From contig VDMD01000040.1 of assembly GCA_007026445.1 (NCBI GenBank), forward strand, positions 1 to 64,000: a stretch of DNA of 64,000 bases. Reading direction: 5' to 3'. Shown here one piece after another: positions 56,283 to 64,000 of the stretch (the first letter of the stretch is position 1; each line of letters begins with the position of its first letter). The translations under genes were made by a program, and so were the position numbers. This DNA comes from Schizophyllum amplum. Its lineage: Eukaryota; Basidiomycota; Agaricomycetes; Agaricales; Schizophyllaceae. The notes beneath the pieces are model-generated. The model ran no database searches. It was given only the letters and a program-made list of their open reading frames with translations, and was not told the DNA's origin.

Positions 56283-59200
56283 AGTCGCGGCACCACGTTC
56301 TCCGAAAACAACCGTCATCTTGCAAGTCACGGTGATCTTGTCATTCCTGTACGACGTCGCCGGCGCATACAGCAGGATGAAGACTCCTTCGCACGCTGGG
56401 AGCCGACAGTCGCTGCACCTTCCAGCGATCCTTTTGAAGACTACATACCTATCTTTCAGATGGGGGAAGGTGTGAGCTGTGAGGACCAGGTGATGGACTT
56501 GGTGGACGAGCGCACTGGGAAGCGCAAACGCTATGCATCTGTACGTATGCTTTCAGCTCAAAAAACAATTCTCTCACCCTCTTGCTCAGGACGATCCCAT
56601 GTCGTGCTGGCGTCCACTCGCGCAGAAGTTCCTGCACGAGCTTCTGCGCCATGAGGGACTGGGGAGTAGCCATGGTCACATTGCGTGTGCGGTGTGCAAG
56701 TCCACCCTTCTTGACGGCGACAGTCCCTTCAAGTGCGAAGACTGCGGCGTGTTCTTGCAGTGTCGGACCTGCTGTTTGGATCGTCACGCTACCGCGCCTC
56801 TTCATCGTCTCATGGTGCGTCACACTTTGAACACATCTAGTATCTTTTGCTGACTGCGAGACAGCACTGGACCGGCACTTTTTGGGACAAGTCTGTGACC
56901 TTGACGGATCTCGGGCTCGTTTATCAAGTTGGTCACGGTGGTTTAGCATGCCCCGCGCCCCGCAGTACCATCTACTCCATGACCGTCATCGCCCCGACTC
57001 ATATCTGCCGGCTCAAAATGCGATACTGCGCTTGCTCTCGCAGCGAGGGTGCAACAAACGTACAGCAACTATTACGAGAAGAATGGTTCCCCGCCACCGT
57101 GATCGAGCCCAGCACATGCGCGCTGTTCACGACATTGGACCACTTCGCGCTCCTCACCGCCATCGCCAACACAAACGTACGGGACTTTGTGTCCTCCCTG
57201 CAATGCTCCGGCAATGCGCTGCGCCTTTCGGCCTCCCCGGTAAGCTCTATCAAGTTGATGTGGTGTGTGCGTGGCTTACGAAGTCCTCAGGAATGCTATC
57301 GTGCGTTCGGAACGATGTCCCGCCAATGGACTTTCCTCCACCGTATGAAGCGAGCGGGTCGCGCTCATGACGCGCGTGGCATTGCCGGCACGTTGCCGGG
57401 AGAAGCTGCCGTGCGATGTTGGGCGTGCCCTCAAGATGGCGTGAACATGCCGCCTGCTTGGCGTGAAGATCACGTACAGTACGTCCTCCCACGCCGTTCA
57501 TTGCGCATCTCATTCATGTTCTATAGGTACATACACAAGCTGTTCCTATCGATGGATGCGAACTTCCGTTTGAAGAATCGCTTCCGCAAGAATGCGCGTG
57601 CGGATGCACCACTGGCTGGTGGATCAGGCTGTGTCGTCGAGCCCAAGGATTACAAAGGGCACTTGAAGGGCTATGTGAACGAAGAAGACGTAGGTCTTGT
57701 TTCTTTTCATGCTTGCTCTGGCGACTGACCTTCAACTTTAGGTCAGTACCTGTATATCTTTTGCGGCACTCCTGGAGAAGGACACCAAGCTAGCCACCGG
57801 CTGTCGCGTGTCCGGCTGCGGCGCTTGCTCGTGCACTCGGCATGAGACAATACGGCCCAATGGGCTCGGCGACTTGCAGAAGGGCGAGAGGTGCGTGCAC
57901 TCTCGCATTCTTTCACTTTGGTGACGTGCAGCTAATGACAATACTGCTAGATACGCAAACATGGATTTCGTGTTCTGGTCCGCAATCAAGGGCAAGCGTG
58001 TCGCCAACATCATGCTGACGTACGATATCGGCTGCCAATGGAAGAAAAACCTCCACACACGGGCCCTCAAGCTCCCCGAGAATTACAAGCCCACGACGTC
58101 CACCGGTCGTCCTATCTTCAACATTGATGTCCGTCTTCCTGTGTGGCACGGCAACGTGCACGAGATCGCGTGCCGTACCGCAAATTCTATGCGTTATGCG
58201 GGCGGTGCTGGCAAGCCAGATGGCGAGGGCCCGGAGCGCATTTGGGCAGCTATGAACAGCATGGCTACTGCGACGAAGGAGATGGGCGAGGGTGTTCGTG
58301 ATGGCGTCATTGAGGGGTGGACGGCACATCACAATACTCAAAAGAACGTTGGCCAACGTAAGTATAGGCTGTTTGTGCATGCTCCCTTGCTAAAATCCTT
58401 ACAGGTCCTGTTCTAGATCGCCGTCTGAAGATCGCCCAGGTGCAGAATGAGCAACGCGCTCAGGAGCTGCGGGACATCGAGAACTCGCTCGATGAGGAGA
58501 CTCTCGCGACCTGGCGCGGGATGTACACCAACTACGAGGGCAACAACACACTGCCTAATCCATTCATGCCCCATGTCCTAGGTATGTGCCTTGATCGCGC
58601 GTTGAGCTCCCCATTTACATGTTTATGCAGATGGACCCTCGGAACAGAGTGTGCGTGCACAGCTTGTGCGTGACGAGGCGGAGGATGTACGGATGGGCAG
58701 GGTGCCCATGCGAGCAACTGCCAAGGCCACATTTGTTGTGCTTGGGCTGCAACTTGAGGAACAACAGTGAGTACGTTTCTTCTGTCTAACAAAGCAGTGC
58801 TGATCACCATTGTAGACGTCGCATTGCGGGCATGGCCCGCGACGTCACCCTCACCGCTCTCGATCGCGACCGCTCGCTCCAGGAGCAGCGCATTGCGTGG
58901 TTCAAGCGCCTTGCACGCTATCGGGCGCTGCAGGAGCTCTTCATGCCGGCCGCCGCTGCGAAGGCGCTTGTGGCTGAGCAAGCTCGCGACCCGGACATTC
59001 CTGCACCTGATGCCGAAGACGTCAAGATATGGCTGCCATCGGAGCTCACCGCACAAGAGCGCCAGGAGGGCTGTGTCGAAGGGCTCCACGAGATCGAAGT
59101 GAGTCTACGAGTCGCGCAGTGTACTGATACTCTCAAGGACATCCGTAACCGAATCTACGCGCGGCGGTTCCTCATCAACGAGCGCAACGCCAACGTCGTG

Positions 59201-59944
59201 GGTCAGCGCAATTCAACGCGTGCCCGCGGCATGATTACGCGTCTTGACGAGAGGATTGCACGCTTGGCCAACAAGTACCGTGCCTCTCGATGTGCACTCT
59301 TCGCGCTGAAGCCATCTAGCGACTATCCGGCCTTTCGAGAGCTGAAGGACAGCGATCTTACAGTGGACGACGACCGCGAGGCCGATGGTGCCAGCACCGA
59401 GCAGCTTAATAATGTTGGTGGCCGGGGGAGTCGTGCGATTGGTACCTCACACAAGACTGACGGACCAGCCATGTCCGCTCATGAGAGTCTCATCGCCTCC
59501 GTGCGTGACGCAGACTCACGCCGCAATCTAACGTCCTGGATATGGACAGCACTGGGGGGTCCTAATTCAGGGGAAGAGGCTCAGATTCACGACGGTATGT
59601 CTACCCTAACGTATTTTTGTCGCCTTGTTGACCATGGTACAGCTGTACGCGTCGAATGGGCGAAGGCGCGCGCACGCTCCGAGCGCTGGCGCGAGGAGGT
59701 CGACATCTTGAAGGAGGAGATGCGACGGGTGTTGCGCTTCCTACAATGGCGTGTCGGATGGTGGAAGACGCGCGCAGCGTTCCAGGCGGACGTTGATCCT
59801 GCAGGTCGTGCAGGCATCCAGGCGTATGCCCAGCGGCAAGCACACCTCATGCAGCAGCTACAGACTGCATTTCACGCAACATGGTCGGTAGGGACGGGCA
59901 TGGCAGCCCTTGTCGACAGCCCAGAGTTGGCTACAACATTGTAG
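56283..59944 (+). pseudogene. KDZ-1 transposase, main part (CxC2 type; split by KDZ-2)
   Basis: This continues the 32 codons at 35986-36081. Exons include 56283-56540, 56590-56814 and 56865 onward, then several more with short introns to the stop at 59942-59944. The N-terminal part is acidic. The CxC2 zinc cluster (CAVCKSTLLDGDSPFKCEDC, LQCRTCCLDRHATAPLH) lies at 56677-56807, followed by YQVGHGG, RYCAC, and RAGRAHDARGIAGTLPGE with CWACPQDGVNMPP. The RNase H fold has acidic positions in SMDANFRLK (57549-57576), TYDIGCQW (58018-58041) and GEGPERIW (58222-58245). Then LELQ-type helical segments, LYTP-like LQELFMPAAAA and a charged C-terminus ending SPELATTL follow. No stop was found in the exons, so the KDZ-2 insertion is the only visible lesion. 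Compared with the KDZ-2 enzyme it has the same domain order but clearly different sequence. Confidence 0.8.
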
Positions 59945-60271
59945 CATCCGCATTCCCATTGTACTTCTTATGTATTGCTTACGTATAAAAATGGCACATC
60001 CCAATTGATCTTATCACTGATGACCTACTTCGAGCTGAGTTCCATTTGACTCAATGGCTTGAGCTGGCTGGTTCAGCCATCTATGGCCTGAGCCATTGAC
60101 AGTAAGCTATGAACTGCCTGCCCTTCTTGGCCCGATTGGCTCATATGGCTGGTCCTGCCTGTAAAGGGACCCTCTGTGGCACCAGCCACTAGTGGCTAGT
60201 GTTAGGGCAGATGCATTTGCACGCAGTGGCTAGAGCCAGGGGCACTTGCCTTTTGGCCCCTACCACTGGTG
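59945..60271. repeat. KDZ-1 right terminal region
   Basis: This holds the right terminal inverted repeat (GTGGCTAGAGCCA at about 60226 pairs with the left end) and several GGCT(N)AGCC-type short palindromes that recur at the left end too. No gene. Confidence 0.75.
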
Positions 60272-60278
60272 CCCACGC

Positions 60279-60998
60279 ATGGGCTTTGAGCCCCGTCGTC
60301 CGCGCTCCAACATCGAGGCCATTAACGACCTGGTCGACCGCATGAAGGCTGCTGATGAGGAGGCCCGCGCTGCACTCTCCAAGGCCAAGGATGAGTATGC
60401 CCGCTACTACAACCAGCGCCGCGCACCCGTCCCAGTCTTCCAGCCGGGTGACAAGGTCTGGTTGGACAGCTCCGACATTCGCACCAAGGTGTCCAAGAAG
60501 CTCAGCCACCTGTGGTGGGGGCCGTTTGAGGTCGAACGCGCCGTGGGGACGCACGCCTACCGTCTCAAACTTCCTCCATTCATGCGACGCCTTCACAATG
60601 TCTTCCCAGTGGTTAAGCTCAATCCAGCGCCTCCGGACCCCATCCCAGGCCGCATACCTCCGCCGCCGCCCGAGCCTGAGCTCATTGACGATGAACAGGA
60701 ATGGGAGGTGGAACAGATCGTGGACAGTCGCTTCTTTGGCCGGGGCAAGAAGTTACAGTACAAGATCTGGTATAAGGGGTATCCGCGACACGAAGCCGCA
60801 TGGGAGCCAGCGGAATACGCTGACAACGCTCTTGACAAGGTCACCGAGTTCTACCGCCGCCATCCCGCCGCCGTTGGCAACCCCCACCCTTCCGTTCGTC
60901 GTCTTTCCTCCTCCTCCTTTGCCACCCTGTTTCATCCCGTCTCATCGGCCGATTCCGCCCAGTCCTGGTGTTCGCAGCGTTGGGGCGCCGCTGCCTAG
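60279..60998 (+). CDS. pol: pol, 3' part: integrase C-terminus and chromodomain
   Basis: The pol frame resumes directly after the KDZ-1 duplication with MGFEPRRPRSNIEAINDLVD and runs 239 codons to the stop at 60996-60998. It contains the integrase C-terminal part (FQPGDKVWLDSSDIRTK, KLSHLWWGPFEVERAVG, MRRLHNVFPVVKLNPA). A chromodomain follows (EWEVEQIVDSRFFGRGKKLQ...YKIWYKGYPRHEAAWEPAEY), then a serine-rich tail. Chromodomains of this class can bind methylated histone tails and direct integration to silent chromatin. The tail ends 11 bp before the 3' LTR, overlapping the polypurine tract. Confidence 0.93.
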   Translation: MGFEPRRPRSNIEAINDLVDRMKAADEEARAALSKAKDEYARYYNQRRAPVPVFQPGDKVWLDSSDIRTKVSKKLSHLWWGPFEVERAVGTHAYRLKLPPFMRRLHNVFPVVKLNPAPPDPIPGRIPPPPPEPELIDDEQEWEVEQIVDSRFFGRGKKLQYKIWYKGYPRHEAAWEPAEYADNALDKVTEFYRRHPAAVGNPHPSVRRLSSSSFATLFHPVSSADSAQSWCSQRWGAAA

Positions 60999-61009
60999 AG
61001 GGGGGGTGA
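60995..61009 (+). other. Polypurine tract of the Ty3 element
   Basis: AGAGGGGGGG and a short GTGA precede the 3' LTR. A purine run at this place primes plus-strand DNA synthesis in LTR retrotransposons. Confidence 0.8.
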
Positions 61010-61254
61010 TGTGAGGGGACGTTATGTGTGACCGTGACTCCGGTCGACCGGGCCCGGCCGACCGGGGTGTGACGTGACGCGTCGAGAGATTTTCGTGATC
61101 GCCTGCAGAGGATCCTTAGACTTGTTTTCTTTGGATCCCTCTGCAGGTGCGTGGCTATCCTCTGTACTAGTACATAGTCTTATTCATACTTTGGATCCCT
61201 CTGCAGATCTGTGACCGTTGCTGGTGCACGTCACTCCTGAGAGTTGCCCTTACA
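61010..61254 (+). repeat. 3' LTR of the Ty3 element
   Basis: The 245 bp unit shows no difference from the 5' LTR when I compare them line by line. It is followed by the duplication ATTCC (61255-61259) and the upstream exons of the Plavaka gene. Confidence 0.95.
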
Positions 61255-61259
61255 ATTCC

Positions 61260-62018
61260 ACTGTCCAGATCACCGTCATAGGCCACAGCAAAGGACTGCC
61301 AAGGAATTGCAGGGCGTGTCGCCGCGTCAATTGTGGCGTGTAGATCATCGGCACTCGCAAATGGTGGGTCGGGCTCCAGCTGGCGTCGAGCGAGATCTGC
61401 CGCCCAGCACGCCATGAGCTTGTTCACAAAACCCGCCGAAACCTGGCCCTCTCGATATAGCAGGTCGGCCAGCTCGAATGTGACACGGTGATCGAAGGGT
61501 GTCTAGTCGGCGGCATTAGGCTCTTTGTCGTCGTTTGGTCGTGGCGGTGGAGGGTGAGCCGGATCCACAAAATTGCCGTCTTTGTCACAAGGTCGTCCTG
61601 CAGCTCATTAATCAAATGTCGATGCCTGTACATGTTACTCACCATTCATGTGGGGATGAAGACGCTGTTTGCCGCCGTTCGGCAGAGGAACCCAGTCATC
61701 CTTGGGAGCTGACGAGTCCGACTCTGGTGGTGGACTTGCTGAGGGAAGCTGGGTCTCTGTCGCGTTCGGCAACGGGGCGGAAGTCGTGCCGTTGAGCGAG
61801 CTTGTAGTGCTTGAGGCCGCGACGCGTGAATTTGCATCGGACCTTGTCGTATGCGGATGTTGCTCCGCTGCTGGTGGGACAGCTGCACGATGCTTGGCCG
61901 TGATATGAGATCGCAGTCCCGCCATGCTGCGAAATAGATGTGCACGGCACTCGGGAAATGAGCACGGGATCTGAGCAGGACAAAAATTGAGGCGTCGGGC
62001 ATGATTGCCGGTGGACAT
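61260..62018 (-). pseudogene. Plavaka transposase, 5' part, with premature stop
   Basis: The minus strand from ATG 62018 (MSTGNHARRLNFCPAQIPCS) encodes the N-terminal C2H2-type zinc finger (CSFPEC...LRSHITAKH), a low-complexity linker and PNGGKQRLHPHMN. A short intron follows (about 61601-61643, GTGAGT...CTGCAG). Exon 2 reads GRPCDKDGNFVDP and FELADLLYREGQVSAGFVNK, and ends YDGDLDSGI at the Ty3 junction. Rejoined to 7772 it continues PPEWQTAEFEVFF. At 61505-61503 an in-frame TAG stands where related proteins have Trp (x-TPFDHRVTFELAD), so the gene was probably already inactive or was hit independently of the Ty3 insertion. Confidence 0.85.
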
Positions 62019-62263
62019 GGTGGTTGTAAAGCAAAAGATACACGATGTTATTTGGCTATTGCGGGGGTTACAAACAATGAGCAGCCTAATGCACCACCAT
62101 CTGTCAACACAAGCCTTGCATGATTACCTCAGCAATTGAGTTGAACTTGAACGTTGGTTGAAACACCGACGTACCTTCCTTGCCTTCGCCCACAATCCAT
62201 TGCACTTCCACTCGCGAGTCGTAGACCATCATCCTTTGTCGTGCATCGTACTGCGACACAGTA

Positions 62264-64000
62264 ATGTCCGCTCGAGGCCGCAGCTCAGGTTCAAAAGGCC
62301 GGGGGCGTGGTGAACGTGGTGCTGGGCCTGTCACTGCTGCTCCTGCGCGTAAAATTGCAGTTGAACTTCCTCCAGCACTGACGACAAGGTCAAAGAACCG
62401 AGATTCACACCCTGGGTCCGTTGTTGTCAATGCTCAGCAGCGACGTCGCACAACGGCCGAGGTCCAGGCGGCGCGGGAAGCAGAGGAACAGCGCGCTGCT
62501 GACGAGGAGGCAGAGAAGCAGAGGAGACTCAAGAAGGTTGCTGACATTGAAGATGGACTCGACCAAGAGGACGTGCAGCGCGACAAGGATGCCTTTACGG
62601 GGCCGCAGGAGTCGCGCATTCTCCGAGCTCGCGCCGCCGTTGTGCAAAAAGGTATGGTCGTGGACGTGTTTCTCGATGACCGCACTAATGGTCTTGAAGA
62701 TAAAGATGTCACCATGTCAGCCGGCGACGAGGAGAGCGATAGCGGCAGTGGTGATGATTACGAGGAAGCATCTGCTGTTGAACGACTTGCAAGCGACGGC
62801 GAGGAGTCCGACGAGCTCAAGGACGATGTTGTGGCGGAGAACAGTTCTGTACATGGCAACCTGCCAGCGAGCAAGGCGAACACAGCAGGCAAGGCAAAGA
62901 AGATGGGGAAGGCCAAGAAGGGTAGAGATGATGTGCATCTTCATCGTGAGATGATTAGTGTTGACGCGCCTACGGCCGCACCGGATGCCGGTAAACGCAA
63001 GGCCGACGCCGCCGTCGGAGAGAATCAGGAGTAAGACTCTGCTCTTCGCCTCTTGCCGTCATGACATTGTCGCTGATTCTGTATGTCTCTGCAGCCGCCG
63101 CGGTTCAAAAGGTCAAGAAGAGCAAGGACACTGCGAGCGACTCGATGTATCAGCCCGGAGGGATAGCTGATGATGACGAAGAGGTCACACAAGAGAGGGA
63201 GGGCGTGATACGCGGCTCTGCTGGTTCCGTCAAGGTGCGTGTTCGCTTACTTCGACGGCTCTACACCGCTAATGACATACACAGCTGAGGACGACCGCTA
63301 CTGTCGAGCTCGCCAAGCAAGCGCGTCGCGTCACGAAGACCGCCGCGTGCAGCGGTGTTCCGAAGTGGACGACTGCACACCTACCCGATGCATACAAGCT
63401 CTTCTTTCCTCGCTATTTCTGTCCCCTCCTGCGCAGTATGCACGCGGCGCGTGCTCCGTGGGCCTCGATCCACGTCGAAGATGTGCAAGCCATCTTCGAC
63501 GCGTTCGAGATGGAGGAGGTGGCAGAGATCGGGGGTGTCTGGATGGACTTGGTGCGTCTTCCGCTCCTCTGTCCAACTCACTACTTACCCCGCTGCCCTG
63601 TACTAGGGCCAATATCGCCTCAATGACTCGCATACCAAGCTCGCAAAGGCTGCCATTGTCCGCGTCACCGAGCTCTTCGATCAAGACGAGTTCCTTGGGG
63701 ATGACCTTGTCGGCCGGGCAGAGCGTATTCGCGCGTATGTGGAGCATGCGATCACGGAGGTGGGCGTTGGAAAGGACAAGTCTGCGCCCATGCACTGGCA
63801 GCGATGGGGTGACGGGACACACAAAACGGTGCGTGGTTCCTGTCCTCGAAGCACCATCTAACGCAGCATCTGCAGGGGTTCCTGCAAACGGACCTCATCC
63901 TCGCTACCTTCTCTATCCACCTTCAAGAGACAGAATGCACCCTTCCGGATGATAGCGCTATGCCGCTGCGTGACCATCCTCGGCCGGTCGCAAAGTTGAT
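62264..64000 (+). CDS. Hypothetical charged protein divergent from Plavaka (partial)
   Basis: The first exon starts at ATG 62264 (MSARGRSSGSKGRGRGERG). It is rich in Arg/Glu, with a likely coiled coil (RRRTTAEVQAAREAEEQRAA), then an acidic stretch and lysine-rich blocks (AKKMGKAKKGRDD), as in nuclear proteins. Following exons read VQKVKKSKDTASDSMYQPGG, then WTTAHLPDAYKLFFPRYFC and DVQAIFDAFEMEEV, then IVRVTELFDQDEFLGDDL, and on to the window edge. The first splice is uncertain: a donor at 62990 would keep the frame, the obvious GTAAGA at 63030 would not. Similar proteins (basic/acidic linker plus a helical domain) are often found beside Plavaka genes; that link is my recollection. The 245 bp gap to the Plavaka start suggests a shared promoter. 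Confidence 0.5.

Larger units (their letters stand above)
22565..60271. mobile_element. KDZ-1: 37.7 kb KDZ-type transposon with TET/JBP gene
   Basis: KDZ-1 lies in the integrase gene of the Ty3 element between 7 bp duplications. Its ends are GAGCCGTAGTAG on the left and, inverted, CACCAGTGGTAG on the right. Terminal repeats align over about 100 bp through the shared block TGGCTCTAGCCACTG and a second block CCA(C/G)TAGTGGCT-like. Without KDZ-2 and FB-4 it is about 14.1 kb and encodes a TET/JBP dioxygenase, an HMG-like protein and a CxC2-type KDZ transposase, the gene set described for basidiomycete KDZ elements. An A/T palindrome-like block GCGAAAAATTTTCGC lies 460 bp inside its left end, where the foldback elements have theirs. 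Its transposase is now disrupted, so it needs a transposase supplied in trans. Confidence 0.88.
7778..61254 (+). mobile_element. Ty3/gypsy chromodomain retrotransposon, span including nested guests
   Basis: The element runs from the 5' LTR (7778-8022) to the 3' LTR (61010-61254). Removing the three first-level guests with one copy of each 7 bp duplication leaves about 5.93 kb: LTR, self-complementary primer site, gag, pol (protease, reverse transcriptase, RNase H, integrase, chromodomain), polypurine tract, LTR. All coding segments are open and join in frame. The LTRs look identical, so the insertion is recent on an evolutionary scale, and each guest disrupting it should be younger still. It landed inside the Plavaka gene. 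The C-terminal chromodomain places it among chromoviruses, whose integrases can be steered to chromatin marks. Confidence 0.95.

Noticed and set aside
1..64000. CRISPR array, rRNA genes, prokaryotic operons
   Set aside because: No regular spacer-repeat array or rRNA sequence was seen; short spliceosomal introns and fungal transposons show nuclear eukaryotic DNA.

Overview
This 64 kb window is eukaryotic and reads as an Agaricomycete (basidiomycete) genome. The evidence is many 45-60 bp GT-AG introns, a GC-rich composition, a chromodomain Ty3/gypsy retrotransposon, a Plavaka transposase and three KDZ (Kyakuja-Dileera-Zisupton) transposase genes, one with a linked TET/JBP dioxygenase. Almost everything from 5.2 kb to 63 kb is transposon inside transposon. 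I found no host housekeeping gene; a RING-like gene and an F-box-like gene on the left may be host genes.

Layout. 1-744 (minus): 5' end of a KDZ gene that leaves the window. About 3.1-4.9 kb: a RING-like and an F-box-like gene. 5220-7772 and 61260-62018 (minus): two halves of one Plavaka transposase gene. A Ty3/gypsy element (7778-61254, 245 bp LTRs identical by eye, 5 bp duplication ATTCC) split that gene. Without its guests the Ty3 element is about 5.9 kb, with gag (400 codons when rejoined) and pol open throughout. It has three guests: a foldback element in gag (FB-1, 9268-15930, itself hosting FB-2 at 9861-13377), a second foldback in gag (FB-3, 16042-19198), and a 37.7 kb element in the integrase gene (KDZ-1, 22565-60271).

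KDZ-1 carries a TET/JBP gene (29684-31230), a gene I assign to the divergent HMG-like family known from KDZ elements (32668-35748), a transposase (35986-36081 plus 56283-59944) and FB-4. Its transposase gene is split by KDZ-2 (36082-56275). KDZ-2 carries its own transposase (40256-44049, minus), a second HMG-like gene (51433-54874), an acidic protein gene (50112-51055, minus), and FB-5 and FB-6. FB-6 is interrupted at its right end by a small element with tRNA-like modules. The deepest stack is Plavaka > Ty3 > KDZ-1 > KDZ-2 > FB-6 > tRNA-like element, six levels. Each join except the FB-6 right end is supported by a target duplication, and the gene joins also by restoration of an exact reading frame.

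The least expected content is the foldback family: six elements of about 3.1-3.5 kb (net) with no recognisable protein, arms of about 1.1-1.3 kb that are imperfect inverted repeats, and a central core bounded by two outward-facing CAGGTGCGT motifs that are 891-911 bp apart in all six. They make 7 bp target duplications and have one CAGC end and one CACC end. KDZ-1 and KDZ-2 also make 7 bp duplications and have one GAGC end and one CACC end, so I infer that KDZ-type transposase moves the foldbacks. The foldbacks also carry a structured motif (invariant core in a covarying stem) that recurs once in KDZ-2 and once in the left flank, eight copies in all.
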